This document shows positions 1 to 12,514 of a DNA stretch of 64,000 bases, piece after piece (the first letter of the stretch is position 1; each line of letters begins with the position of its first letter). This DNA comes from Doryteuthis pealeii (taxonomy: Eukaryota > Mollusca > Cephalopoda > Myopsida > Loliginidae). The stretch is taken from assembly GCA_023376005.1 (NCBI GenBank), contig CM042145.1, forward strand, positions 98,397,317-98,461,316, in the 5' to 3' direction. The position numbers were made by a program, and so were the translations under genes. Under the pieces are notes generated by a model that saw only the letters and a program-made list of their open reading frames with translations, was not told the origin of the DNA and did no database searches.

Positions 1-99
1 TTATGTAAACTATTTGCCTAATTACTTCTCATAACTTTTTTGCTTCTTTCTGCTCCTAGGCTGGTTGAAAGAACAGCGCATGCAGACACACGCGCAACC

Positions 100-134
100 C
101 CTTCATCTCTCTCCCTTTCCCTCTCCCTCTCCCC

Positions 135-172
<38 letters not shown>

Positions 173-183
173 ATCTATCTCTC
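100..183. repeat. (CT)n microsatellite
   Basis: A pyrimidine run dominated by CT dinucleotides with interruptions. The rest of 1-560 is AT-rich sequence in which I see no gene; the ORF across it is mostly serine-leucine read from the repeat. Confidence 0.9.
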
Positions 184-599
184 TTGGTGACACGTTCAGT
201 CAAACTCATGTGCGCCCATAGGCACACACACAAAAGACCTTCGCATTCCAGTCATTTTAACGACTTGTACAATTCGACTCCAATGATAGAATGCATCAGA
301 CTAATTATTTTTAATTAAAACAACTTTAACACATCACTCAATAAGTTCCGGGCCTGACATATAGATGGCACCACTAATAAAAAAAAATTCCATATAATAT
401 TTATAAAGTACTAACCTTCAAATGGAACGTATCAAAATTTGAGCCCAATTGAATTATTAGTTTACAAATTACAGTTATTTAAGGGAAGCTACTGTTGCAA
501 ATCTTCAAAACAATGGAAAACTCTGAATTTTATGTGTTGATAAAGCATTGCTTTCTAATAGGAAAAAATACTGTTCAAACAAAGCAATGGCTTGATAAG

Positions 600-1190
600 T
601 GTTATTCAGTCTCTGTATTTAGTACTTTATTTAGCACTCTCTTAGTATTATTTATCAAATACTCTATTTAGTATCAATTATTTCGTACTCTGTATAGTAT
701 ATTTTTAGCACTTTTATTTAATAGTTTATTTACTTCTCTAGTTAGTATTTATATAGTACTCAATTTAGTACTGCATTTAATATTATTTATTTTGTATTTC
801 ATCTAAAACTTTATTTAATGCTCTATTTTGTATGATTTATTAAGTACTCTATTTAGTATTAATTATTAAGTACTTCATTATGATTCTGTTTAGTATAATT
901 TATTTAGTGCTCTATTTAGTACTCTATTTATATTATATACTTCATATAGTAATCTATTTAGTTTAATTTATTTAGTACGCTATTATCATTTATCTAGTAC
1001 TTTAGTCCACTATTTATTTATTTATTTAGTACTCTATTACGTCTTATTTATTTAGTAATCTACTTAGTATTATTTATCTAGTACTTTATTTAGTACTCTA
1101 TTTAGTTTTATTTCTTTAGTACACTATTTAGTTCTCCTTTTAGTATTATTTATTTAGTACTTTATTTAGTGCTGTACTTAGTATTATTCA
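600..1190. repeat. Degenerate flank of the TTTAGTA satellite
   Basis: Imperfect short units of the form CTATTTAGTAYT, about 10-14 bp each, recur without a fixed longer period. They are the same subunits that form the ordered 64-bp repeat immediately downstream, so this looks like the diverged edge or ancestral state of that array. TAG stops occur in every frame, so no coding is possible. Confidence 0.8.
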
Positions 1191-4100
1191 TTTAGTGATC
1201 TATTTAGTTTTGCTGATTTAGTACTCTATTTAGTGCACTATTTAGTATTATTCATTTAGTAATCTATTTAGTTTTGCTGATTTAGTACTCTATTTAGTGC
1301 TCTATTTAGTATTATTCATTTAGTAATCTATTTAGTTTTACTGATTTAGTCCTCTATTTAGTGCTCTATTTAGTATTATTCATTTAGTAATCTATTTAGT
1401 TTTGCTGATTTTGTACTCTATTTAGTGCACTATTTAGTATTATTCATTTAGTAATCTATTTAGTTTTGCTGATTTAGTACTCTATTTAGTGCTCTATTTG
1501 TATTATTCATTAGTATCTATAGTATTTAGTACTCTATTTAGTAAGTCATTTAGTAATCTATTTAGTTTTACTGATTTTGTACTCTATTTAGTGCTCTATT
1601 TAGTATTATTCATTTAGTAATCTATTTAGTTTTACTGATTTAGTTCTCTATTTAGTGCTCTATTTAGTATTATTCATTTAGTAATCTATTTAGTTTTGCT
1701 GATTTTGTACTCTATTTAGTGCACTATTTAATTCATTTAGTATCTAGTTTGCTGATTTAGTCTCTATTTAGTCTCTATTTAGTATTATTCATTTAGTAAT
1801 CTATTTAGTTTTGCTGATTTAGTCCTCTATTTAGTGCTCTATTTAGTATTATTCATTTAGTAATCTATTTAGTTTGCTGATTTAGTACTCTATTTAGTGC
1901 TCTATTTAGTATTATTCATTTAGTAATCTATTTAGTTTACTGATTTAGTCTCTATTTAGTGCTCTATTTAGTATTATTCATTTAGTAATCTATTTAGTTT
2001 GCTGATTTTGTACTCTATTTAGTGCACTATTTAGTATTATTCATTTAGTAATCTATTTAGTTTGCTGATTTAGTACTATTTAGTGCTCTATTTAGTATTA
2101 TTCATTTAGTAATCTATTTAGTTTTACTGATTTAGTCCTTATTTAGTGCTCTATTTAGTATTATTCATTTAGTAATCTATTTAGTTTTGCTGATTTAGTA
2201 CTCTATTTAGTGCTCTATTTAGTATTATTCATTTAGTAATCTATTTAGTTTTACTGATTTAGTCTCTATTTAGTGCTCTATTTAGTATTATTCATTTAGT
2301 AATCTATTTAGTTTTGCTGATTTAGTACTCTATTTAGTGCTCTATTTAGTATTATTCATTTTAGTAATCTATTTAGTTTTGCTGATTTAGTACTCTATTT
2401 AGTGCTCTATTTAGTATTATTCATTTAGTAATCTATTTAGTTTTTAGTGCTCTATTAGTATTTATTTTAGTGCCTATTTAGTATTATTCATTTAGTATCT
2501 ATTTAGTTTTTACTGATTTAGTCCTCTATTTAGTGCTCTATTTAGTATTATTCATTTAGTAATCTATTTAGTTTTGCTGATTTAGTACTCTATTTAGTGC
2601 TCTATTTAGTATTATTCATTTAGTAATCTATTTAGTTTTGCTGATTTAGTACTCTATTTAGTGCTCTATTTAGTATTATTCATTTAGTAATCTATTTAGT
2701 TTTACTGATTTTGTACTCTATTTAGTGCTCTATTTAGTATTATCATTTAGTAATCTATTTAGTTTACTGATTTAGTCCTCTATTTAGTGCTCTATTTAGT
2801 ATTATTCATTTAGTATCTATTTATTTTACTGATTTAGTCCTCTATTTAGTGCTCTATTTAGTATTATTCATTTAGTAATCTATTTAGTTTACTGATTTGT
2901 CTCTATTAGTGCTCTATTTAGTATTATTCATTTAGTAATCTATTTATTTACTGATTTGTTCTATTTAGTGCTCTATTTAGTATTATTCATTTAGTAACTA
3001 TTTAGTTTTGCTGATTTACTCTATTTAGTGCTCTATTTAGTATTATTCATTTAGTAATCTATTTAGTTTACTGATTTAGTCTCTATTTAGTGCTCTATTT
3101 TATTATTCATTTAGTAATCTATTTAGTTTTACTGATTTGTACTCTATTTAGTGCTCTATTAGTATTATTCATTTAGTAATCTATTTAGTTTACTGATTTA
3201 GTCCTCTATTTAGTGCTCTATTTAGTATTATTCATTTAGTAATCTATTTAGTTTTGCTGATTTTGTACTCTATTTAGTGCTCTATTTAGTATCTACTCTA
3301 TTTAGTGCTCTATTTAGTATTATTCATTTAGTAATCTATTTAGTTTTACTGATTTAGCTCTATTTAGTGCTCTATTTTAGTATTATTCATTTTAGTAATC
3401 TATTTAGTTTTACTGATTTAGTCCTCTATTAGTGCTCTATTTAGTATTATTCATTTAGTAATCTATTTAGTTTTGATTTTACTCTATTAGTGCTCTATTT
3501 AGTAGTAATCTCTATTTAGTTTTTAGTGTAGTGCTCTATTTAGTATTATTCATTTAGTAATCTATTTTAGTTCTGATTTAGTCCTCTATTAGTGCTCTAT
3601 TTAGTATTATTCATTTAGTAATCTATTTAGTTTTACTGATTTACTCTATTTAGTGCTCTATTTAGTATTATTCATTTAGTAATCTATTTAGTTTTACTGA
3701 TAGTGCTCTATTTGTACTGATTTAGTCCTCTATTTAGTGCTCTATTTAGTATTATTCATTTAGTAATCTATTTAGTTTTGCTGATTTTGTACTCTATTTA
3801 GTGCTCTATTTAGTATTATTCATTTAGTAATCTATTTAGTTTTGCTGATTTGTACTCTATTTAGTGCTCTATTTAGTATTATTCATTTAGTAATCTATTT
3901 AGTTTTGCTGATTTAGTACTCTATTTAGTGCTCTATTTAGTATTATTCATTTAGTAATCTATTTAGTTTTACTGATTTAGTCCTCTATTTAGTGCTCTAT
4001 TTAGTATTATTCATTAGTAATCTATTTAGTTTGCTGATTTGTACTCTATTTAGTGCTCTATTTAGTATTATTCATTTAGTAATCTATTTAGTTTGCTGAT

Positions 4101-4772
4101 TTTACTCTATTTAGTGCTCTATTTAGTATTATTTAGTTTTGCTGATTTAGTTCTATTTAGTGCTCTATTTAGTATTATTCATTTAGTAATCTATTAGTTT
4201 CTGATTTAGTCCTCTATTTAGTGCTCTATTTAGTATTATTCATTTAGTAATCTATTTAGTTTTGCTGATTTAGTACTCTATTTAGTTCTATTTAGTATTA
4301 TTCATTTAGTAATCTATTTAGTATTGTATTATTCATTAGTAATCTCTATTTAGTGCTCTATTTACATTAGTAATCTATTTAGTTTTGCTGATTTAGTACT
4401 CTATTTAGTGCTCTATTTAGTATTATTCATTTAGTAATCTATTTAGTTTTGCTGATTTAGTACTCTATTTAGTGCTCTATTTAGTATTATTCATTTAGTA
4501 ATCTATTTAGTTTGCTGATTTAGTACTCTATTTAGTGTCTATTTAGTATTATTCATTTAGTAATCTATTTCTCTATTTAGTGCTCTATTTAGTATTATTC
4601 ATTTAGTAATCTATTTAGTTTTGCTTATTTAGTACTCTATTTAGTATTATTCATTTAGTAATCTATTTAGTTTTGCTGATTTAGTACTCTATTTAGTATT
4701 ATTCATTTAGTATCTGTTTCTGATTTAGTACTCTATTTAGTGCTCTATTTAGTATTATTCATTTAGTACTTT
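1190..4772. repeat. Satellite array, 64-bp unit
   Basis: A tandem array whose unit runs TATTATTCATTTAGTAATC, then a CTATTTAGTTTTGCTGATT segment, then TTAGTACTC and CTATTTAGTGCT segments. The marker ATTATTCATT falls at 1247, 1311 and 1375, giving an exact 64-bp period, so roughly 55 copies fit. Each unit is itself built of four to five CTATTTAGT-type subrepeats. Units differ mainly by G/A at GCTGATT versus ACTGATT, C/A at GTCCTC versus GTACTC, and many one- or two-base deletions. Some units are truncated or fused, for example around 2440-2500, 3280-3310 and 4320-4370. No CENP-B-box-like motif was noticed. Confidence 0.95.
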
Positions 4773-4984
4773 AGAAGTGCATTCAGAGTGTTTCAAATTG
4801 ATTGAACCTTCATTGCATTATTGGCTTTTTTATGGAATTTACAAACCTTTTATTCTGCAACAATGATCATTTTTGATGTGCATAATCGTTGAGGAATTCC
4901 ATAGTCGATAAAGGGCATTGATATTGTAGAGTGAAAGGCTTGCGTTTCCTTATCACTACCAGAATGAAAACTTTTTTAAAAATG

Positions 4985-5283
4985 TGTGTGTTTTTTTTAT
5001 GTTCTTTTTTATAATAAATTGTCTTGCACAATATTGACTAGCTTAGCTGACCTTTTCACTGACAATGAACACTTCTTTTCAAAGGGCTTTATTTCAATTG
5101 TGACTCTTGTTTTTCAATTGACTCTCATTATTCAATCGTTTTCAGACGACTTCATCTTTTTTCCCCCATTTTCTTTTTTCTGTCCTTTATACATTATTTT
5201 TCTATTATTTTTTTTTTCTTTTTCTTTTTCTTTTTTCTACCTATATCTGATCTTTCTATTTACTTTCTTTCTGTCTCTTTTTT

Positions 5284-5335
<52 letters not shown>

Positions 5336-5960
5336 TCGTTTTACTTTCTTTTTTTCTATCTGTTAAATTACTGTTTCATTTGTCGTTTCTTTTTTTCTTT
5401 ATTTCTTGGTTTCTTTTTTTGTTTATCTTTTACTCCTCTTTATTATTGTCTTCTTTTTTCTTTTAGCTTTCATTTTTCTTTCTTTCTTTCCTTTTGTACA
5501 TTTCAATAACCGCCATTTTTCTTTCTTTTTTTAATAGTAGTAGTGATGTCTCATTTTGTCATTTCGTTTTCTTTCTTTTTCTTTCTTTTTGTTTTCTTTC
5601 TTTCTTTCCTTCTTCTGGTGTAATATTTTATTTTATCATTTCTTTTTCTTTCTTTTTTTACTTTTAAATTAATTTCTCATTTTGTTGTTTTTTCTTTCTT
5701 TCTTTCTTTCTTTCTTTTTTTTTTTTTTGCATGTCTTTTCTATTTATTAATTACTGTCTTACTTTTATTTATTTCTTCCTCTCTTTCATTTCAATTTTCG
5801 TTTATTTTTTCTACTTCTTAATTACTGATTTCTTTTTATCTTTCGTTTCTACATTTCAATAATTGTCATCTTTCTTTCTTTGGTTCTTTCTTCTTTTTTA
5901 CAAATTTTTCCGTCATTTTCTTCTTTTCCTTTTCTCCCCCCTTTCTTTTTCCCTCTCTTT
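4985..5960. repeat. Polypyrimidine tract with (TTTC)n
   Basis: About 1 kb of almost pure T and C on this strand, with perfect TTTC runs at 5282-5336 and 5690-5718. The ORFs it yields are Phe/Ser/Leu low-complexity products and are not credible genes. Confidence 0.9.
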
Positions 5961-6017
5961 GCTTTTTGGTGAAAACGAGGCTGAATTCAAAAAAATAACT
6001 CACAACAAACTATGCAC

Positions 6018-6040
6018 TCACATTATCATCATCATCATCG

Positions 6041-6087
<47 letters not shown>

Positions 6088-6116
6088 ATTATTATTATTA
6101 TTATTATTATTATTTC
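6018..6116. repeat. (ATC)n/(ATT)n microsatellite
   Basis: Trinucleotide run, ATC first and then ATT to the end, read as poly-isoleucine in one frame. The following 6117-6330 is AT-rich and holds nothing I recognise. Confidence 0.95.
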
Positions 6117-6327
6117 GGGTTAATCTCTTCTCTTTTCAAGAGGGGAAACATTCTAACAAAGGGGTAATTAAGAAAACTAATTCTAATAAGACTAGTCATT
6201 TTATTAGTTGCTATCAAATAAAAAGCGAGAACTCTGTATCGAAATTATTGTCAAATTGTCGTTAGAGAATAACAGACTATTAATATGGTCAATATTATTC
6301 GCAATGAATAGTCCCTGGGATTTATGC

Positions 6328-7112
6328 GGTTGGTTGGTTGGTTGGTGTCGTGGACTAGCCTAGAGTAACTTGCGTAGATAGTGAATGTGCTAGTCCAGAT
6401 TATTTATACACGGATGTCTGAGAACATCGGGGTGATTACTGAGACTTCGGTTATTTTATTTACCGAAGACCTTTTTATCTTTTTATTCATTCTTATTGAG
6501 TATTCATCTATTTTTTTACAAACTCAACTTTTTTAACACAATTTTTTAAAACTAATTTTGGATCTATTTAACCCAAAGATAGGATCCTAGCCGATACAAC
6601 CACTCCAGGTTATAGTGTACCTAGATGAAATATTGATGAGGGGGTAGTCCACACGCTCGGAACTCCAGTATTGGAACTTCAGCATTAGATACAGTTTAAC
6701 ATCATACCCAGGACACTAACACCCTCAGCCACCGCCTTCTAGCACATATGTGATAAAAAGGGTTTGGGGTTTGGCATAAAGGCAATTAGGTCGGGATAGT
6801 CAAATAGGCGCTAGAGTTTGACATGACTAGCCGATTGATCGTATGGGGCCTCTCCGACCGCCCGTCTAGTCTAAGTGGCGTGTTGCATTTTATGGACTGC
6901 TCAGCCACTAAGATTCTGTCCTTAAGCATGATGGGTCGCCACCCAGAGTCAACAGGTTTTTTTACCCCTCCGCAGATTTGCAGTCGGTGTAATCTACAGC
7001 CTAGCCAACAGGGTAATCTTACTTCTTTGCAGGAGTGCAGTTCCAGCTGACAGAGCGGTCTTACTCCCCTGCGGGGGAGCAGTCGGTGTAATCTACAAAC
7101 CCAGCCGATAGG
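6328..7112 (-). mobile_element. CCAA-tailed interspersed repeat (family C), longest copy
   Basis: Read on the minus strand the element ends in (CCAA)n, seen here as GGTTGGTTGG at 6330. Just inside the tail lies a conserved block (GTAAAATAACC-like, then AATGAATACC), then TTAAATAGATC, then a block around ACCCGGAGTGGTAGTA. Farther 5' come CTCAGCCACCGCCTTCTAGC and CATGTCATGGACTGC. The same order of blocks recurs at 10590-10940, 18655-18950, 23145-23400, 25640-25815, 28365-28560, 48205-48745, 49375-49915, 52260-52445 and 58005-58500. A simple-repeat 3' tail is typical of LINE/SINE-type retroposons, but I see no protein and cannot place the family. Confidence 0.75.
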
Positions 7113-7357
7113 GCTGAATTTATGCGTTATATCGTTTTTTATACGAAGCATAATTCACGACTGTACAAGACAAATCAATAATTGTAAGCCACCTATCTAC
7201 AGTATCGGCCATATACATCATTTGCTTTTATAGCATGTTAATTTTCTTTTAAACCAAGATAAAAGTCAAGGCGGCGGAGTGACCTATTGTTGGTAACAGT
7301 CGGACAGCACAAGAGTCTACCCACTTTACATTAGCACTAGACCCGCTAAATTGTATT

Positions 7358-7397
7358 TGGCGAGAGAGATAGATAGATAGATAGATATATAGAAGAT

Positions 7398-7443
<46 letters not shown>
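7358..7443. repeat. (GATA)n(GA)n microsatellite
   Basis: GATA units grade into GA dinucleotides. The flanks from 7113 to 7545 show no gene or recognisable element. Confidence 0.9.
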
Positions 7444-7444
<1 letters not shown>

Positions 7445-7548
7445 CATATTCCTATTTTTGATTTCTGCTCTTTGAATATCTATCAGTTAATATGTTTCCA
7501 CGTCTATGTTTCATTCAGTTTCAATCAACACACACATATATATATGTA

Positions 7549-9025
7549 CTAGCAAAAGTACCCGATGACGGAAGAAAACATTTTTAGGAACACCAGGGAG
7601 TGTTCCTAAAAAGAGTATGATATTAAAGTGCATCGAATGGTGAAGTTCTAATTCTGGAGCTTTGATATGACAGAAGTCAAAAACCGAGAAACAGAGAAAA
7701 ATAACACTCTTTATTATACTTTATTAACAATCCTTATTGTTTAATTCCTATCTTTAACTTCAATTTAGCGTTTGTTCTTAATAAGCCGAAATAAAATAGA
7801 CATAAATATCACTCGATTTTCGTAATATCTTAAATGGACATTATGGTATCAACAACGGCGTACAGAGTCCTTTTCCTCTCCTCAGGAATGTTAAAAAGTT
7901 ATTTGAAAAACTAGAACGACCAAACGATGATTAGTCTCAAGTGACAAATATGAAAACCATTTTCCTATAGATTGCATTACGAACTTTGTACTAATTACCA
8001 AAGACATTTACAACCTGTTTCCCATAGTAATTAAACCCTGTTATTATAAAGCCGAGGTTTGGTGTACGAAACTATGGACAAAGAAACGTGCTAATTGATA
8101 TAATATTAGTGAGTTTATAACTGCTTCAAAACAGCCAATGAAAAAACAGATTCGGGAATGTAGATGAATAAGATAGCAGATTGAGATTGCAGAATATGTA
8201 TCACCCGAGTCTGATTATCTTACAGGGTGTTAAAAAATTCTTATCTTTCTATATATATATATGTATATCTGAATAACTCCATCATCATCATCAACATCAG
8301 AAGTTCTCAGACGGGGGCCACATGGCCCTCTGTGGACCATATAACATTTATATGTGGATATACTACAGAATGATAATTTAATTATAACAACGTTTGATAT
8401 ACTTACTTTGTTGCATCGCTTACATCCCCAACGTAAAATTAAAATGAATTGAAAAAGGTTACATGTTTGTTTTATTTGTAATATTGAAATTGTGAATTAT
8501 AGAATATATTTTGGTAATTTTGATCTAATGTCGTCCCAGTCTCCTACCTTAATTTAGGCTATGTTTTAGCGAGACAGTATTAGGTGAATTTCAGGCCCAA
8601 CGTAGATATTTTCTAAATCGTGTTTTTGTCATTTTTTGTCGGCAAATTAAGGTAGATATTCTAAATGCCTCCTCACAGATAGTTATCGGCAAATCAATGT
8701 AAATATTGTATAACCCATTTTAAGAATGAATGAGAGAGAGAATTAAATGAAGATTATTATACTTTTTACATATGGAACTATTTAGCAATCGCTCTTAACT
8801 AAACATATCAAACGTTGTAATAATTAATTGTCATACTGTGGTATATCTACAGGTCGCACTTGTGATAATGATAGAGAAAAACAACTTAAAAACAAGAATA
8901 TATGAAGAATAAAAGATAATGAAAAAATATTGAGAAAAATGATTTTTATCAATCTATTTATAAATAAATATATGAGATTTTTAAAACGTTTTTAACTCCC
9001 GGGCAACACCGGGTATCTCTTCTAG
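7549..9025. mobile_element. Two Helitron 3' ends facing outward
   Basis: The right edge reads CCCGG, a 6-nt loop, CCGGG (8998-9013), then TATCTCTT and CTAG at 9022-9025, followed by T. A hairpin about 10 nt before CTRR is the Helitron 3' signature. The left edge at 7549 carries the complement of the same kind of terminus: on the minus strand a CCG-TCAT-CGG hairpin followed by GGTACTTTTG and CTAG. This is either two non-autonomous Helitrons back to back or one foldback element. The segment 8425-8715 recurs at 51290-51590, and the motif TGTGGTATATCTACAGG at 8838 matches another Helitron-like end at 36276. No Rep/helicase coding is seen. Confidence 0.6.
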
Positions 9026-9216
9026 TCTGTAATGAATAAACCATGAAAACAAAAAATCTCCTTTAGAATCATTGTTTGAAACAATATCCCTGTTCTGGTA
9101 AAGGAATCAGATTAAAGAATCCCCATGGGATGCTGACATCTTTGGAGAAGAGTCTCAAATGATGAAAATATATCAATACACTTTAATTCAGCACTGTTTC
9201 AGGTAGCAAGGGAACA

Positions 9217-9302
9217 CAAAGTGGGATAGATAGATAAATAGATTGATAAATATGGGCAGACTTAGATAGATAGATATATAGATAGATATATAGATAGATA
9301 TT

Positions 9303-9338
<36 letters not shown>

Positions 9339-9376
9339 CTTAGATAGATAAATAGATAGATAGATATGGACAGACT

Positions 9377-9418
<42 letters not shown>

Positions 9419-9551
9419 TGGACAAACTTAGATAGACACATAGATATATAGATAGATATAGACGTGCATACATCTGGACGGTCTTAGATAGATAGATAGA
9501 TAGATAGATAGATATGGATATACACATATATGAACAGACCTAAATAGATAA

Positions 9552-9582
<31 letters not shown>

Positions 9583-9694
9583 TGGACCGACTTAGATAGA
9601 GAGATGGATAGATAGATAGATAGATAGATAGATAGACAAACTTAGATAGATAGATAGATAGATAGATATGGACATACATATATATGGATGGATT

Positions 9695-9736
<42 letters not shown>

Positions 9737-9792
9737 TGGACAGACTTAGATAAATAGATAGATAGATAAATAGATAGATAGATAGATAGATA
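9217..9792. repeat. (GATA)n minisatellite with CAGACTTA spacers
   Basis: Runs of GATA are interrupted at irregular intervals by TATGGACAGACTTA-type spacers, making a higher-order repeat. A short (TA)n lies at 9305-9333. The serine/isoleucine/tyrosine ORFs on the minus strand are translations of the repeat. Confidence 0.95.
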
Positions 9793-9799
9793 TGAAATT

Positions 9800-10220
9800 T
9801 TTGGGTGTGCGCTCGAAAATTAAAAGAAGAAAAAAAACACTAATCCAAATCCATACTACATATATCGGTGTATATCCGCTCTTTTCCCGTTGACATTAAT
9901 TAATAATAAGAGTCATGAAACTATATCCCCTCCAAATGGGAGTAAAAGCCACTTCAGCTGAGACACGTGCCCGACCTCGAGTCATTCTTTCTACCACGCC
10001 AATATTCTGTCAGCAACAACATGCCACTTTCATGCTTTCCATCCCACAACCACCCGCACCCCACCTCACGTGGCGGGGTGCTGGACAAAGGCAATTTTCT
10101 AAAAAAAAATGGGTTTGAGAGAAGGAGAAATAAGTTTTGTATCAGATCTGCAATTAATTCTGGGACATTTATTCGACGACTTTGAAAAATGGTATAATTG
10201 TCAGCCTATAATAGGGTCAG
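9800..10220. other. No recognisable gene
   Basis: Mixed-composition sequence with two overlapping ORFs of about 70 residues (9915-10185). They show no domain, signal peptide or splice context and I do not support either as a gene. Confidence 0.5.
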
Positions 10221-10223
10221 TTG

Positions 10224-10482
10224 GAGGCGCGTGGTGTAAGAAATAGACTCGTCGACCCGTGTTCAAATCCTGGACGAGACAATTTGCATTTCAGATTGCG
10301 CTAATACCCTTGAAAAGCTATGCATCCACTACTCTCCCTCTAGCTATGGGCAAAAAGAAGACCAGACTGGACTCTTTAACTTTGGATAGGTAACCTGTTT
10401 AGAGAATAACCCTGAATTAAAACCTTTTAAACCCCGTATAAGAAATTGACCTTGTGTCGCATCCTGCTCGTCCGGAGGAGTT

Positions 10483-10492
<10 letters not shown>
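10224..10492 (+). mobile_element. tRNA-derived SINE, family A
   Basis: The head GCGCGTGGTGTAA resembles a pol III A box and GTTCAAATCC a B box. A body follows with CTAATACCCTTGAAAAG, CTATGGGCAAA, CAGACTGGACTC and TAACCTGTTTAG, then GTGTCGCATCCTGCTCG, ending in a TTGGTAAATA tail that runs into (TA)n at 10488. The same order recurs at least ten times in the window. Confidence 0.8.
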
Positions 10493-10524
<32 letters not shown>

Positions 10525-10589
10525 ATCAGAAGTTGGTAATCAGCGGGTAACGCTTGACAGTTCAAAAAGCAATTTTATATGTTCATATA

Positions 10590-10940
10590 CTGATAGTATT
10601 ATTATTATTATTATTTTAATTCCAATGGTTAGTTGGATTTTACGGCATGTCACCCCTTGGGTTATTTTATATCGAAGGCGTTTTGTTTTATTCATTCTTG
10701 TTGGGTATCCATTTTTAAAATATATTTGTGATCTATTTAACCCATAGATTGGACCCTAACAGGTACTACCACGCAGGGTCAAAGTGGACCTAATATAATG
10801 GTGCTGAATTGATACTCCACATTCCCCAGTACTCCAGAATTGAAACTTCACCACTATATTCAGTTTAACGACATATCTAGGAAACAAAAATCCTCGGCCA
10901 CAGCCTTCAAGCTCATATATGATAACAACGGTTATGGGTC
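10590..10940 (-). mobile_element. CCAA-tailed repeat (family C), copy
   Basis: Matches family C through TTGTTGGGTATCC, GATCTATTTAACCC, GGTACTACCACGC and the GCCACAGCCTTC block. The (CCAA)n tail is reduced to ATGGTTAGTTGG at 10625. Confidence 0.75.
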
Positions 10941-10997
10941 TGTATGGATATTGGTATAGTGTTTTTCTGGACTGTTTTTAGAGGTATCGAGTTGGCG

Positions 10998-11039
10998 GTG
11001 TGTGTGTGTGTGTGTTGTGTGTGTGTGTGTGTGTGTGTG
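10998..11039. repeat. (GT)n microsatellite
   Basis: A GT run with one interruption. Confidence 0.95.
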
Positions 11040-11339
11040 ATTTTTCAACAATTTCGCTATAACTTGATGTCTACAGTAAAATTTTATTTTAAACTAAACT
11101 GTAGCAAAAAAGTATAATTTTTATCGGTTTTTCTTGGTAGTTATTTCTCTTCCGTAAGTATTCGTTGCAATTTTCTCTGTTTCAATATGGGTACAGAGGA
11201 AATACAGGGAGTTTGGGATAGATTTGACATATTTATATTTGGTTATTTTTCTCCGCAAGTTGGAGGTATTGATGCACACTACGCATCGTTTAAAAGCTTG
11301 GACCTTCTTCATTCATATACGTGATGACAGATAAAATTG

Positions 11340-11970
11340 ATGAATGGAATCCACCTTCATCATGGAAGAGAATAACTTGTATCATGATGATCTGCACCGG
11401 CCATCAAAATAAGGAGATTATGGTTGCTGCCCAATGCTCATGAACAATGTAAAAAAATCAGGCATGAAATGGAGAATTTCAATAGAGACTACTAAGCTGC
11501 GGCTAGAAGAAAGCAACATAATAGACGATCTGTTTGCGTTCGTACAGCAGAATTCCTCAAAAATCTACTGGAAAAGTATTGGAGGACTCTCAGATGCCTA
11601 CGTGGAGTTGGTAAACACTGTAGCCAAACCCTGGATAACAAGAGTAGCCAATTGTAGGCCATATGTATGGCAGCAGGATTCGGCCCCCTACCACGTCTCT
11701 GGAAAAATTAAAAAATGGTTGTCGGCGAATTTTTACGACTACACCAGTCCCAATGTTTGGCCTCCGAACTCCCCAGATCTTAACCCCATGGATTATTGTG
11801 TATGGGGTGCTGTTGAGAAAGAAACCAATCGCCGTCAGTACTAAAAAAGCCCAGTTAATCGTCAGAATTAGGGTAGTTTTTGAGACCTTCTTAGGGTAAG
11901 ATCAGCTTGCTCCAGATTCGGGGCAGGATTGAGGCTGTGATCGACGCTAATGGCGGTCATTTTGAGTGAA
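11340..11970 (+). pseudogene. mariner-type transposase remnant (DD37D)
   Basis: The reading frame at 11434-11844 contains WQQDSAPYH, then a KKWLSANF helix, then WPPNSPDLNPMDY. These are the second and third catalytic-acid regions of Tc1/mariner transposases, which cut and paste their element through terminal inverted repeats. I count 37 residues between the Asp of QQD and the Asp of NPMD, as in the DD37D (maT-like) lineage. The frame breaks near 11840 after NRRQY. It continues in another frame with KAQLIVRI and, after a further shift, a frame encoding IDANGGHF that ends at TGA 11968-11970. The N-terminal helix-turn-helix region and the first catalytic Asp are missing or too decayed to see, and no clear inverted repeats were found. 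This is a dead copy. Confidence 0.8.
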
Positions 11971-12440
11971 ACTTGTTGACAGTATATGAAATTTCTTGCT
12001 GTTGAATTTCTTTACAATCCATTAGGTTTTGTAGTTACCAAGCACTTTTTCTTTTTCCTTATGAAACTGTCAAATTTCTCCCGAACACTCTCTATATGTT
12101 GATGGATGTTGATGGATGTGAGAGAAGTGGCGGAAAATACAGCCATTAATCTCGATGGTTATCCCCAGTTATAAACGTATTTCTTTGGTGGGGAGGCAAA
12201 CTTGAATGCGGATCGTATCTTCCATTGCTCCTCCAGTCACAGTCTATCTTTCCAGTGTTTTTTCTAGGGTATCTTCCTAGTTGAATAGCCTGTGTCTAAA
12301 CCGGTCCCTAAGCAGGTAATCCTGATCAGGATCCTGACAAGGATATCCGGTAAGATTTTCAAAAACATATGTCAAAGATCAAATGTTCAACTAACACAGG
12401 ACTATATAACATTCTTTCAATTTCAGGCAAGATAATTATA
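11971..12440. other. No recognisable gene
   Basis: Unassigned sequence between the mariner remnant and a LINE fragment. I see no repeat family shared with the rest of the window. Confidence 0.5.
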
Positions 12441-12514
12441 AAAATAATTATAGAAATACAATCGAACTTTTAAACATCGAATGGCTATGGTAAACTATAG
12501 TACCAGTTAACAGG

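Noticed and set aside
1190..4772. CRISPR-like array
   Set aside because: Units are directly tandem with no unique spacers, and the genome is animal.
4985..5366. Membrane-protein-like ORF rich in Phe/Leu
   Set aside because: Produced by the polypyrimidine tract; hydrophobicity follows from T-rich codons.
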